A DNA stretch of 64,000 nt from Daphnia carinata (lineage: Eukaryota > Arthropoda > Branchiopoda > Diplostraca > Daphniidae): assembly GCF_022539665.2 (NCBI RefSeq), contig NC_081332.1, positions 6,662,303 to 6,726,302 of the forward strand, written 5' to 3'. Within the stretch, counting starts at the first letter, position 1. Every line of letters starts with the position of its first letter. Positions 12,531 to 25,302 of the stretch are shown here, piece by piece. Position numbers and translations under genes: made by a program. A model generated the notes under the pieces. It was not told where the DNA came from, ran no database searches, and saw only the letters and a program-made list of their open reading frames with translations.

Positions 12531-12744
12531 ATTTCATAAAATTTGTTTTAACCACAAGGTGATTTTGCTTTGCTTTGCTCTCAACATAATATTGAAAATC
12601 AAACTGTTGTATCAGCAAATACATGTGCTCTTGTATTTAAATTATAAAATAATTTAAAGCGAATTCAGAGTTTTTCAAATCATAGCAAAAATCAAGGTTA
12701 ATGACAAGCGCATTAAAGAATATACAATAATTTCGAACCTTTTG
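12531..12744. repeat. Intra-unit repeat, copy A (uninterrupted)
   Basis: The roughly 214-bp segment from TTTCATAAAATTTGTTTTAA to AATTTCGAACCTTTTG recurs about 3 kb downstream in the same unit at 15281-15865, diverged and interrupted. Present in every unit. Confidence 0.75.
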
Positions 12745-13880
12745 CATGAAAAAAAAAAAAGATGTATGGCGATTCCTGAAGTTGCCGATCGGCACCGACG
12801 GTTTAAATCGGCTGCCCCATGGGGCTCCGCCAAAGAAAGGGTTGATTCGGGTCGAAAGCTGACCTTGAAATAGGGGTGTGTTACGAGATAAGCCCGCGAA
12901 TCCCATAATTTTTTCAAAAGTGTTGTTCAAAAGGAACAGAAACCTATGATCAGCGAGCTCAAAGCGAACTAACTGTCGGCAACTATGTCTTCGCCAATCG
13001 GCTATCCTACAATTTCAGCACCGTCAGCACCCGTAACGTAAAATCCATTTGTCTTTCCGTTTGCAATTATTTTAAGGCTAAAAACTTCCTTCAACTACTC
13101 CTAATAATATTCAACTAACTCCTAAAACTTAAAAAATGTACTTGCTGATGGACACAAAGTACGAAAAAAAAAATTGGGTGTGAAAACTGAAGTAAACTGG
13201 GCAAGTTCGGTTTGCTTCCCCAATTCTTAGCAGAAGAAAGCCCCACCTGACCATTTACGTGAACCTTCGCACAGCCCTAATCGTTTCTACTTAACTTACC
13301 ATAGGTTGGTAATTTCGAAACAATCGGGACTGCAACCAGAATTCACATCAAATTTACTTGTTTAGCGGGGGGTGGCGACTCCCATAACCGACTTTCTTCA
13401 TACTTCAGCTTACACAGTAACGGCGCTAGCGAACCAACACCGTTACCAAACTGAAAGTGTTACATCAAGTCTTTTATACTGCACCATACGTGATCAAACT
13501 ATCACTGATAAAAGGCTACTCTTTATGGCACAAATTGACGTTTAATGTTAAAGTTAGCAAACAAAATAAACTAAATTGGCAATTTTAACAAATGAACTTT
13601 ATTCTGTACTTCTTTTAGTATCTTTCGAATAGAATTTCTTTTATGTTTGGAAAAAATTACAAGCGAAAAAATCCACAATAAAAAAAATCCTATGGTCTAA
13701 TCACGGGTCGTGATTCACGATCCGGGGCCGAGCCCTAATCGTGAATGAAAAGTGTCCTGCCGTAAGACTAGTCATCTGGCACCGCCTGCTGATTTTAACT
13801 TAACGGCATCGTCTGCTATTTTTCTGAAAGTTTTTGTTTACAATATGAACACTAAATCCTACACAAAATGGTGCAAAGTA

Positions 13881-13970
13881 TTCGATTCGTGTGCGGTCCT
13901 GGCACAGTGGCAATCGCCATAGCTTCGTAGTTAGTTTCCTCGTGTTCGATTTCCGCCACCTACAAAAAAA
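13881..13970 (+). repeat. tRNA-derived SINE-like element, unit 1
   Basis: An A box matching the Pol III consensus (TGGCACAGTGG, 13900-13910) and a B-box-like GTTCGATTTC (13943-13952) lie about 33 bp apart and are followed by an A-rich tract. The diverged relic at about 35,085 has the better B box GTTCGATTCCC, so the array copies have decayed. No anticodon arm of a functional tRNA is evident. Other array copies are at about 20954-21043 and 28030-28119. Confidence 0.45.
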
Positions 13971-14213
13971 CCCCATTCCTCGGAACAACTCAAAAAGAAG
14001 AAAAAAACAATAATTACCCGTGCGTAAGGGATTGCTAGGCAACCTCGTGAAGCTGGTGCAGACGCACCAGTCGCACGGATAGTAGTCGTTTCTTAGAAAA
14101 TACATCGTTCCTCGATCCTCATGAATATCGATAACCTTTTCCCGACCACTTGAAGGTATTGAATTATTTCACATCAAATGTTTTTTTCTGTTTATCAATT
14201 CCTTTTTCTGTAG

Positions 14214-14763
14214 GACCATAAAAGTTGCAATATTCTGCTGCTTTGCATCGAATGCCACACGGTTTGCAGCAGCCATGAGAACTATAAAGAATGATTTGTC
14301 ATTGAAGGTCGACGCTCCAATTGGTACCCAACTAACTGTTAAGGTTAGTCACCCCCTTTGCTGAATTTTACCACTGAGATATTTTTAGAAATTCAACTTT
14401 AGTGGTACAGAAAGTTTTTAACGAGTCATTCTTTTTCCATTTTAGACAAAACTCGATAAAAGACTGAGTAATGTCCAGAAAGCTGCAAATGCCTTAATTT
14501 GTAACCGACCTGCAATTCCATCTGACAGATTAGCAGTTCTAGAGGATGTCATAAAAATGTACTATGAAGTTGAAAAGCTGACACCTTTGGTCATGGAGAT
14601 GGCCAAAAATCTTGAAGTTCATGTGCCCAATTCTGACTACGTTCCACATGGCTTAAAAGCAGTTCGCTATTTTGAACAGGATCATCCTGGTGGATTGTTG
14701 GCATCGGAATGCCTGTGGAGGGGAATCACTAAAGTCCCTGGGATCAGTAAAGCAATCGACTGA
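14214..14763 (+). pseudogene. EXD2-like 3'-5' exonuclease C-terminal fragment, unit 1
   Basis: Two exons (14214-14343 and 14446-14763) with a canonical intron. The first reads DHKSCNILLLCIECHTVCSS, like the conserved cysteine motif after the exonuclease domain of EXD2. The second covers KLDKRLSNVQKAANALI and PNSDYVPHGLKAV, resembling the EXD2 C-terminal region. A single-base frameshift lies between the cysteine motif and the NDLSLKVDAPIGT segment. The exonuclease domain with its DEDD residues is absent. Family assignment is from memory of the motif pattern and is moderate. The frame then stops at 14761-14763. Confidence 0.5.
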
Positions 14764-14895
14764 TGATGATGAGGGGAATGGCTCGTGTTCACTAGCAAAT
14801 CCACAACTACTAGACAACGTCTTCACCTTTGTGAAAACTCCTTTTTGCTCCGCCATTCACATTGTCAACAAGGTTTCAGAAGACAAATGGTCTAA

Positions 14896-15311
14896 ATGGG
14901 AAAGGATTTAAATCGAGCACTTCATATGCAACCGCTGACGGAACGTTGTGGGTCGGAACCAACGGAATTCATTGCCAAAGTTACCAAGAGACCTCTGCAC
15001 AGCTTAGTTAACTATGGACGCAAGCAGTTACGAGTTGGCTGCCAATTTTGCTACAAAAACGGAGAGCTTCGTAGTGTGGTACTTAACCTTCGTTGGTTAT
15101 TGCAATTGGATTGAAAAATGTGTAATTTTTAATTATTTAGGTAGAGTCTCATACGTTGCGCTATCCGGTCACGCGTGCCGTCATTTGGCCGGTACTGCGT
15201 AAGTATGTTTGTGAAATGTGCGGAGCTACAGGAGACAGCGCGCATACCAAATTTTACTGTAATTCAGTCTTATTAGATGTTTTCATAAAATTTGTTTTAA
15301 CCACAGGGTGA
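14896..15311 (+). CDS. Nanos-type zinc finger mini-gene, unit 1
   Basis: Exons 14896-15078 and 15141-15311 (GT/AG intron of 62 bp) join to an open 117-codon frame. Nanos proteins are germline translational repressors that use two CCHC fingers with Pumilio. Finger 1 starts CQFC, then 12 residues to the H of ESH; the fourth ligand, expected as C before PVLR, is W here (IWPVLRK), and the H-to-ligand spacing is one residue longer. Finger 2 (VCEMCGATGDSAHTKFYC) is a perfect C-x2-C-x7-H-x4-C with the family's GATGD.AHT core. The protein lacks a long N-terminus and ends in unrelated repeat sequence (VLTTG). It may be a fragment copied from a full nanos gene elsewhere, or a modified gene still kept open. 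Confidence 0.7.
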
Positions 15312-15865
15312 TTTTATTTGATTCGTTGATTTAAAAGGCCCCAATAATCGCAACCAAAAGACGGCGCCTACGGCAATCTTACTTAAAACTACTCGCCACA
15401 ACGCAACTGGTAAACGGACTAATATGTAACATGATTGAGACTTCTTCAAGGATTCGGCTGATTGCCCATTTTGGCAATGAAAACAACACGGCTTGCATTA
15501 TGTTTTATTTCGATATGCTTATCATGAAATTTAGAAAAATTTGTCATCAAGACTTCAGTGAGTTCAATCGTGTTTGTGCTGCCAATTCGTACGTATGGAT
15601 ATTCAGTTGCTACAAAAGAAGTTTGATTACACTGCCTCAAAGTTCCACTATGCAAGACTCACCTTTGCGCATTTGGACTGAGAAACACGTTTCACCTTGC
15701 TCTCAACATAATATTGAAAATCAAACTGTTGCATCGGCAAATACATGTGCTCTAGTAGTTAAATTATAAAATAATTTAAAGCCAATTCAGAGTTTATCAA
15801 ATCATAACAAAAACCAAGGTTAATGACACGGGCGTTATGAATATACAATAATTTCGAACCTTTTG
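15281..15865. repeat. Intra-unit repeat, copy B (split by about 390 bp)
   Basis: Matches copy A at 15281-15315 and again at 15697-15865. The intervening 380-390 bp has no counterpart in copy A, so it was inserted in B or lost from A. The last bases of the nanos-like exon overlap its left part. Corresponding positions are 22354-22938 and 29428-30012. Confidence 0.7.
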
Positions 15866-16266
15866 TCCACTTCGAAAGCAATGAAGACTTCAAGTAAGAT
15901 TATTACGTGATAACTTTGAATTAAAAAGAGAATTTCCATACGATTTTTGGGATTCAGTTACTTTGCTGTGGAATTGTGCTACGCGTCATTGGATCAGGTG
16001 CCAACGAGTTTTCTGTTGACCATTCGTTAAACTCCCTTCATCCCCTCTCAAAAAAAAAAAAAAAATTAAATGAATTTAAATTAAATATCACGTTGTGATT
16101 GTTCGCATTTCGAATTTCCTTCTGCACATGCTGCATTGATGTGCCAGTCATAGCCTGCTATCAGTTGAGTCCTGGCATTCGGACAGATGAGAACCGGATG
16201 TTGATGGGATGTAGATCAATAAGGAGTAATTAACGGAGTAGTCATTAACGGAATAGTGGACCACTA

Positions 16267-16830
16267 GCGTGCATCTTGCACGGCGATTACTGGATCAACA
16301 ACATGCTGTTCAAATACGAAGACGATGGCAAACCCAGTTCTGAATCAATTGCCCTTAAAATGGTTGATTTCCAAGTGGCTAGAATTTGTCATCCCCTCAG
16401 CGACATCTTCTACTTCATGTACTCGAGCGCCGCTCCGGAGACGAGAGAGAAACATATGCTCGTTTTGTTATGTTCGTTATTATTTCGATACTTTAACCAT
16501 TGATTCGAGTTTATTTGGTGTTTCTCTCGATGACTACACTTGGCAAGATTTTTGGACGATTATAAGAAGAGATCGCTGATGTGGATGTTGAGGGGAATCG
16601 TTGTTATGTCGGCTGCTCTCAACAAGAAGGCTGTCAACGATTTACACGAACTGGATGCGGAGGAAAAGCTGAAGGGACCTAAGCCAGGTCTACACTCTAC
16701 GATCTTTTCTGGATTCGTTTTATTTTCAACTGTTAAATAATGTAGGGATCGATGCGGAAACGATTAAAGGCGAAAGTGGATTCAGTCTCGAACTCGAGGA
16801 AACGATGAAAAATGTGACGGCCAGCCAAAA
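16267..16830 (+). pseudogene. EcKL (CHK kinase-like) C-terminal fragment, unit 1
   Basis: ILHGDYWINNMLFKYEDDGK is the catalytic-loop (Brenner-type HGD) motif of EcKL proteins, and MVDFQVARICHPLSDIFYFM holds the DFQ metal-binding motif. These kinases phosphorylate ecdysteroids or xenobiotic metabolites. Only the C-terminal part of a roughly 400-residue protein is present. The frame shifts near 16460 (to CYVRYYFDTLTIDSSLFG) and again near 16550, where a base missing from a T run moves it to FLDDYKKRSLMWMLRG. A final in-frame tail GIDAETIKGESGFSLELEET follows. All three units share these lesions. Confidence 0.78.
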
Positions 16831-17474
16831 AAGTTGAGCGATAGCCCAATTCTAACCGATCGTCTTGCGAAACTCATGAGCGAAGTTAAAGCTTTACACT
16901 GTTCACAGAAATAGGTTTTGTTTCGAGGCTTGTGTTCCTACCTATTTTCGAGCTGATTAAATAAATTATACAATAATCTGTTGTGATACAGATACGACCA
17001 CAACATCTTGCCATCTTGTCCTTCAGTCTTTCACTTCATTTCAAATTAAAATGTATCCTATTTTGGTAGAAAAATGTCGGAAAGTGAGGCAGACTTAGGT
17101 GTTTTGACTCATAAAACTCCTTATACTTTAAGAACACCCACGATGAAAATCATGGGGGTTTGAAATCAATAGGTAGAATCTACTGCAACGAAATATTTCA
17201 TTGCACTTAAAGCTGTTTAACCCTATCGTAAGAAAGATTAAGACCTCTACTAGTAAGAAACTATGTTAAAATTAATTATTGCTTATTAAAATTAATATAT
17301 TTTAATAATAATGTAACATATATAGTCGTGTTGCTGTGTTTATGGTAGTTAATGTCTGTATTAGTTTGTGCGCTATGTTCGGTATGTTAGTGTCGGTTAG
17401 TTTGCATCTTGGTGAAGGTCAATTGTGAAGGTATATTCTAGTCCTTAATTAATAATATTTCGCCCAATTCTTTC

Positions 17475-18229
17475 ATGGAATCTATCCTAGTAGCACAATA
17501 CCTACCCAATATCAAGGCGACTCTGTCTATTACTTCTCAGGCCAACCCTAATTCTCATGGGTTAATATTGGCCACTGAAGCGACTTTTCTGTTACATATT
17601 TCAAGCTTAGTTACCCAAGATTTCACGTCACTTTCTGAGCCTTTAAATAGGGATGCTCAGGTAATGCATTTGTTGGATGTTACTAGAAAACCGCTAAGAA
17701 CACGGAGGTAAAATTTACGTTAATAATTTCACGACCTTAACTAAACGCTAAAGATTCGGTATGGGCACCTGTACCAACAGTTTTGAAACCTTCTTCAGCC
17801 CTAGTTACCCTGCAGTTTGCTTCGCTTTCTGAGCCTATAAATGGAAACGCTCAGTTAATCCAGTTGTCAAGTGTTTCTAGAAAAACACCGAAAAGCAAAC
17901 AGGTAAAATTTAAATTAATATTTCAAAACGCGAATGCTTTAACTGAAATGGGACTGCATTTCTTTAAGGGACAAACGGAAAGCTGCCTGTTGGCTCGCAG
18001 AGCCTTCATGAGTCAAATAGCATACAATCTAAACAAAATTCCGACGATTCAGTATCGGCCCAACACCAGCAGTATTGAAATCTCTTCAACCATAGTCATC
18101 CAAGAGTTACCTTCACCTTTTAATCGTGTAATGTCGGCGGCAGGAAGCTCTTCTATTAAGCAGTTTACAGGTGCGGGAAAAATTGCTCCTAAGAATACGG
18201 ACGGTAAGATTTTTATTAATGATTCGTGA
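17475..18229 (+). pseudogene. Unrecognised repetitive ORF block, unit 2
   Basis: Same two frames (17475-17711 and 17783-18229) with identical predicted peptides to unit 1; the break between the modules is shared. Confidence 0.4.
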
Positions 18230-21200
18230 TATTAATGCAATATTTTTTTTCGTTGTATACGTTCTTGTATAGACAATCAAGAGAGTACTTACGTCAACGC
18301 AAACAGAAAGTGTATCAGATAACCCATACTACAAAGCCGTACCAAAGGAAGTTTATCATTCTTCACGTTCAACCACTGCCACCTTCCAACGAGAAAAATT
18401 TAAAAAAAATATGACGGGGCAGACGAAAGACAACAAAAGAGCGAAATGGAGAGAGGAGTAGACGGAATGAATCCATTTCCAGGCCCATGTTGTGTACGCA
18501 CGGCCCCGTCCGAGTCATTAAGGAGGTAGGAAAGGGTGCCATTTTCAGCCTCAGATGACCACACCTCCGGCCGAACAGCCATATGCTTTGCTTCTCATTC
18601 AATCTAATAAATCCCATTGTTGAAGCATTGCCCATAATTTGGCCTAGCGACTTGTGTTTGCCATCATGTCAAATCTCATCTTCATGATAAAACTCCACAC
18701 TTTGTCGCATCAAGGAGCACCCTATCGTTAAAGGCTAATTATCTAGGTTTTTAAAATTGGTACTTATAGACAGTCCCATGAATGCACGGTACACTGGCGA
18801 ATGGTCTTCACACCTTTTTCCGCTATCTTGCCAGACAACTAAAAAGGAGAGAGCGAAGACCAAGGCCGGCTCATTGGATAGCAAATCCGATTAAATTTTC
18901 AGAGACAACTTTCGTAAAGGGCAAAGATAATGGAGAAAAAAGGTAGGAATAGCCAATGAGATTGAACAGTACAGCATGGAAAATTATGCGAGAAATACTA
19001 GTGGACGGATCTTTGAGCTATACGACATAGCCCCCGTTTAGTGCGCGACTGAGTAATTCGACTTTGAGACAGTGACGCAAAATCAGAGGGTTCACCTTTT
19101 CTTAACAAGGTTGCCTGTAGAGTTTCAGCCCTTAATAAAACGCGGTATGAAATAAAAATAGCAAATGAACCTTGTTGCATTTAAAATCTACGTTCCAGAC
19201 GATTCCCATTCTTTGAGAGCTAATTTGCTGAACCTATATGACAGCTGGAATGAAAAGTCAACAGTTGCGTCCAAACAAACAGTTTACAAACAAAAATTAA
19301 AAAAAAAGAAATTTTATACGAGACGATAAATTTAAAGATAGCAATCTGCGAAATGTAATGGCGGCGGTGTATCACAGAGGGATTCTGTATCCCAAGGGGC
19401 GTTTTTTTTTTTTTTTCTAACGTTCACCGGAATCGATCACATCCACCCAACTGGAAAACACTTCGGTAGTATATTTCAGGTGTCTCAATGTCCCACGATT
19501 TAATACACATTCATAACAAGCAAAAGAACACCGGATTGTGACGGGAGAAGGCCATCAGCATGGCACAGCTCATTATACAACAAGAAACGTACTGTATATT
19601 TTAATTTCATAAAATTTGTTTTAACCACAAGGTGATTTTGCTTTGCTTTGCTCTCAACATAATATTGAAAATCAAACTGTTGTATCAGCAAATACATGTG
19701 CTCTTGTATTTAAATTATAAAATAATTTAAAGCGAATTCAGAGTTTTTCAAATCATAGCAAAAATCAAGGTTAATGACAAGCGCATTAAAGAATATACAA
19801 TAATTTCGAACCTTTTGCATGAAAAAAAAAAAAGATGTATGGCGATTCCTGAAGTTGCCGATCGGCACCGACGGTTTAAATCGGCTGCCCCATGGGGCTC
19901 CGCCAAAGAAAGGGTTGATTCGGGTCGAAAGCTGACCTTGAAATAGGGGTGTGTTACGAGATAAGCCCGCGAATCCCATAATTTTTTCAAAAGTGTTGTT
20001 CAAAAGGAACAGAAACCTATGATCAGCGAGCTCAAAGCGAACTAACTGTCGGCAACTATGTCTTCGCCAATCGGCTATCCTACAATTTCAGCACCGTCAG
20101 CACCCGTAACGTAAAATCCATTTGTCTTTCCGTTTGCAATTATTTTAAGGCTAAAAACTTCCTTCAACTACTCCTAATAATATTCAACTAACTCCTAAAA
20201 CTTAAAAAATGTACTTGCTGATGGACACAAAGTACGAAAAAAAAAATTGGGTGTGAAAACTGAAGTAAACTGGGCAAGTTCGGTTTGCTTCCCCAATTCT
20301 TAGCAGAAGAAAGCCCCACCTGACCATTTACGTGAACCTTCGCACAGCCCTAATCGTTTCTACTTAACTTACCATAGGTTGGTAATTTCGAAACAATCGG
20401 GACTGCAACCAGAATTCACATCAAATTTACTTTTTTAGCGGGGGGTGGCGACTCCCATAACCGACTTTCTTCATACTTCAGCTTACACAGTAACGGCGCT
20501 AGCGAACCAACACCGTTACCAAACTGAAAGTGTTACATCAAGTCTTTTATACTGCACCATACGTGATCAAACTATCACTGATAAAAGGCTACTCTTTATG
20601 GCACAAATTGACGTTTAATGTTAAAGTTAGCAAACAAAATAAACTAAATTGGCAATTTTAACAAATGAACTTTATTCTGTACTTCTTTTAGTATCTTTCG
20701 AATAGAATTTCTTTTATGTTTGGAAAAAATTACAAGCGAAAAAATCCACAATAAAAAAAATCCTATGGTCTAATCACGGGTCGTGATTCACGATCCGGGG
20801 CCGAGCCCTAATCGTGAATGAAAAGTGTCCTGCCGTAAGACTAGTCATCTGGCACCGCCTGCTGATTTTAACTTAACGGCATCGTCTGCTATTTTTCTGA
20901 AAGTTTTTGTTTACAATATGAACACTAAATCCTACACAAAATGGTGCAAAGTATTCGATTCGTGTGCGGTCCTGGCACAGTGGCAATCGCCATAGCTTCG
21001 TAGTTAGTTTCCTCGTGTTCGATTTCCGCCACCTACAAAAAAACCCCATTCCTCGGAACAACTCAAAAAGAAGAAAAAAACAATAATTACCCGTGCGTAA
21101 GGGATTGCTAGGCAACCTCGTGAAGCTGGTGCAGACGCACCAGTCGCACGGATAGTAGTCGTTTCTTAGAAAATACATCGTTCCTCGATCCTCATGAATA

Positions 21201-21286
21201 TCGATAACCTTTTCCCGACCACTTGAAGGTATTGAATTATTTCACATCAAATGTTTTTTTCTGTTTATCAATTCCTTTTTCTGTAG

Positions 21287-21836
21287 GACCATAAAAGTTG
21301 CAATATTCTGCTGCTTTGCATCGAATGCCACACGGTTTGCAGCAGCCATGAGAACTATAAAGAATGATTTGTCATTGAAGGTCGACGCTCCAATTGGTAC
21401 CCAACTAACTGTTAAGGTTAGTCACCCCCTTTGCTGAATTTTACCACTGAGATATTTTTAGAAATTCAACTTTAGTGGTACAGAAAGTTTTTAACGAATC
21501 ATTCTTTTTCCATTTTAGACAAAACTCGATAAAAGACTGAGTAATGTCCAGAAAGCTGCAAATGCCTTAATTTGTAACCGACCTGCAATTCCATCTGACA
21601 GATTAGCAGTTCTAGAGGATGTCATAAAAATGTACTATGAAGTTGAAAAGCTGACACCTTTGGTCATGGAGATGGCCAAAAATCTTGAAGTTCATGTGCC
21701 CAATTCTGACTACGTTCCACATGGCTTAAAAGCAGTTCGCTATTTTGAACAGGATCATCCTGGTGGATTGTTGGCATCGGAACGCCTGTGGAGGGGAATC
21801 ACTAAAGTCCCTGGGATCAGTAAAGCAATCGACTGA
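21287..21836 (+). pseudogene. EXD2-like fragment, unit 2
   Basis: Same structure and same frameshift as unit 1. It has R where unit 1 has C before LWRG. Confidence 0.5.
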
Positions 21837-21968
21837 TGATGATGAGGGGAATGGCTCGTGTTCACTAGCAAATCCACAACTACTAGACAACGTCTTCACC
21901 TTTGTGAAAACTCCTTTTTGCTCCGCCATTCACATTGTCAACAAGGTTTCAGAAGACAAATGGTCTAA

Positions 21969-22384
21969 ATGGGAAAGGATTTAAATCGAGCACTTCATAT
22001 GCAACCGCTGACGGAACGTTGTGGGTCGGAACCAACGGAATTCATTGCCAAAGTTACCAAGAGACCTCTGCACAGCTTAGTTAACTATGGACGCAAGCAG
22101 TTACGAGTTGGCTGCCAATTTTGCTACAAAAACGGAGAGCTTCGTAGTGTGGTACTTAACCTTCGTTGGTTATTGCAATTGGATTGAAAAATGTGTAATT
22201 TTTAATTATTTAGGTAGAGTCTCATACGTTGCGCTATCCGGTCACGCGTGCCGTCATTTGGCCGGTACTGCGTAAGTATGTTTGTGAAATGTGCGGAGCT
22301 ACAGGAGACAGCGCGCATACCAAATTTTACTGTAATTCAGTCTTATTAGATGTTTTCATAAAATTTGTTTTAACCACAGGGTGA
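21969..22384 (+). CDS. Nanos-type zinc finger mini-gene, unit 2
   Basis: Exons 21969-22151 and 22214-22384. Reading frame, splice sites and the C-to-W ligand change are the same as in unit 1. Confidence 0.7.
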
Positions 22385-23339
22385 TTTTATTTGATTCGTT
22401 GATTTAAAAGGCCCCAATAATCGCAACCAAAAGACGGCGCCTACGGCAATCTTACTTAAAACTACTCGCCACAACGCAACTGGTAAACGGACTAATATGT
22501 AACATGATTGAGACTTCTTCAAGGATTCGGCTGATTGCCCATTTTGGCAATGAAAACAACACGGCTTGCATTATGTTTTATTTCGATATGCTTATCATGA
22601 AATTTAGAAAAATTTGTCATCAAGACTTCAGTGAGTTCAATCGTGTTTGTGCTGCCAATTCGTACGTATGGATATTCAGTTGCTACAAAAGAAGTTTGAT
22701 TACACTGCCTCAAAGTTCCACTATGCAAGACTCACCTTTGCGCATTTGGACTGAGAAACACGTTTCACCTTGCTCTCAACATAATATTGAAAATCAAACT
22801 GTTGCATCGGCAAATACATGTGCTCTAGTAGTTAAATTATAAAATAATTTAAAGCCAATTCAGAGTTTATCAAATCATAACAAAAACCAAGGTTAATGAC
22901 ACGGGCGTTATGAATATACAATAATTTCGAACCTTTTGTCCACTTCGAAAGCAATGAAGACTTCAAGTAAGATTATTACGTGATAACTTTGAATTAAAAA
23001 GAGAATTTCCATACGATTTTTTGGGATTCAGTTACTTTGCTGTGGAATTGTGCTACGCGTCATTGGATCAGGTGCCAACGAGTTTTCTGTGACCATTCGT
23101 TAAACTCCCTTCATCCCCTCTCAAAAAAAAAAAAAAAATTAAATGAATTTAAATTAAATATCACGTTGTGATTGTTCGCATTTCGAATTTCCTTCTGCAC
23201 ATGCTGCATTGATGTGCCAGTCATAGCCTGCTATCAGTTGAGTCCTGGCATTCGGACAGATGAGAACCGGATGTTGATGGGATGTAGATCAATAAGGAGT
23301 AATTAACGGAGTAGTCATTAACGGAATAGTGGACCACTA

Positions 23340-23903
23340 GCGTGCATCTTGCACGGCGATTACTGGATCAACAACATGCTGTTCAAATACGAAGACGATG
23401 GCAAACCCAGTTCTGAATCAATTGCCCTTAAAATGGTTGATTTCCAAGTGGCTAGAATTTGTCATCCCCTCAGCGACATCTTCTACTTCATGTACTCGAG
23501 CGCCGCTCCGGAGACGAGAGAGAAACATATGCTCGTTTTGTTATGTTCGTTATTATTTCGATACTTTAACCATTGATTCGAGTTTATTTGGTGTTTCTCT
23601 CGATGACTACACTTGGCAAGATTTTTGGACGATTATAAGAAGAGATCGCTGATGTGGATGTTGAGGGGAATCGTTGTTATGTCGGCTGCTCTCAACAAGA
23701 AGGCTGTCAACGATTTACACGAACTGGATGCGGAGGAAAAGCTGAAGGGACCTAAGCCAGGTCTACACTCTACGATCTTTTCTGGATTCGTTTTATTTTC
23801 AACTGTTAAATAATGTAGGGATCGATGCGGAAACGATTAAAGGCGAAAGTGGATTCAGTCTCGAACTCGAGGAAACGATGAAAAATGTGACGGCCAGCCA
23901 AAA
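23340..23903 (+). pseudogene. EcKL fragment, unit 2
   Basis: Same sequence and the same two frameshifts as unit 1. Confidence 0.78.
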
Positions 23904-24547
23904 AAGTTGAGCGATAGCCCAATTCTAACCGATCGTCTTGCGAAACTCATGAGCGAAGTTAAAGCTTTACACTGTTCACAGAAATAGGTTTTGTTTCGAG
24001 GCTTGTGTTCCTACCTATTTTCGAGCTGATTAAATAAATTATACAATAATCTGTTGTGATACAGATACGACCACAACATCTTGCCATCTTGTCCTTCAGT
24101 CTTTCACTTCATTTCAAATTAAAATGTATCCTATTTTGGTAGAAAAATGTCGGAAAGTGAGGCAGACTTAGGTGTTTTGACTCATAAAACTCCTTATACT
24201 TTAAGAACACCCACGATGAAAATCATGGGGGTTTGAAATCAATAGGTAGAATCTACTGCAACGAAATATTTCATTGCACTTAAAGCTGTTTAACCCTATC
24301 GTAAGAAAGATTAAGACCTCTACTAGTAAGAAACTATGTTAAAATTAATTATTGCTTATTAAAATTAATATATTTTAATAATAATGTAACATATATAGTC
24401 GTGTTGCTGTGTTTATGGTAGTTAATGTCTGTATTAGTTTGTGCGCTATGTTCGGTATGTTAGTGTCGGTTAGTTTGCATCTTGGTGAAGGTCAATTGTG
24501 AAGGTATATTCTAGTCCTTAATTAATAATATTTCGCCCAATTCTTTC

Positions 24548-25302
24548 ATGGAATCTATCCTAGTAGCACAATACCTACCCAATATCAAGGCGACTCTGTC
24601 TATTACTTCTCAGGCCAACCCTAATTCTCATGGGTTAATATTGGCCACTGAAGCGACTTTTCTGTTACATATTTCAAGCTTAGTTACCCAAGATTTCACG
24701 TCACTTTCTGAGCCTTTAAATAGGGATGCTCAGGTAATGCATTTGTTGGATGTTACTAGAAAACCGCTAAGAACACGGAGGTAAAATTTACGTTAATAAT
24801 TTCACGACCTTAACTAAACGCTAAAGATTCGGTATGGGCACCTGTACCAACAGTTTTGAAACCTTCTTCAGCCCTAGTTACCCTGCAGTTTGCTTCGCTT
24901 TCTGAGCCTATAAATGGAAACGCTCAGTTAATCCAGTTGTCAAGTGTTTCTAGAAAAACACCGAAAAGCAAACAGGTAAAATTTAAATTAATATTTCAAA
25001 ACGCGAATGCTTTAACTGAAATGGGACTGCATTTCTTTAAGGGACAAACGGAAAGCTGCCTGTTGGCTCGCAGAGCCTTCATGAGTCAAATAGCATACAA
25101 TCTAAACAAAATTCCGACGATTCAGTATCGGCCCAACACCAGCAGTATTGAAATCTCTTCAACCATAGTCATCCAAGAGTTACCTTCACCTTTTAATCGT
25201 GTAATGTCGGCGGCAGGAAGCTCTTCTATTAAGCAGTTTACAGGTGCGGGAAAAATTGCTCCTAAGAATACGGACGGTAAGATTTTTATTAATGATTCGT
25301 GA
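24548..25302 (+). pseudogene. Unrecognised repetitive ORF block, unit 3
   Basis: Frames 24548-24784 and 24856-25302, with the same peptides as unit 1. Confidence 0.4.

Larger units (their letters stand above)
9915..16988. repeat. Array unit 1
   Basis: First full copy. Near its start it lacks two A residues found in the other units (CATTTCATTAAAATG against CATTTCAAATTAAAATG). Its EXD2 segment has TGC where units 2 and 3 have CGC in the codon before LWRG, giving C instead of R. Confidence 0.93.
16989..24061. repeat. Array unit 2
   Basis: Second full copy, almost identical to unit 1. Small differences include a two-base loss near 18870 (GGCTCATTGG where unit 1 has GGCTTTCATTGG). Confidence 0.93.

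Noticed and set aside
12637-12930. Minus-strand frames repeated in every array unit
   Set aside because: Two overlapping frames of the same stretch are equally long and differ between units at A runs; no motif or splice support. The same applies to 13800-14105.
13881-13970. Functional tRNA gene
   Set aside because: A and B boxes are present, but the sequence between them does not form a convincing anticodon arm and the acceptor ends do not pair. SINE-like is the better description.
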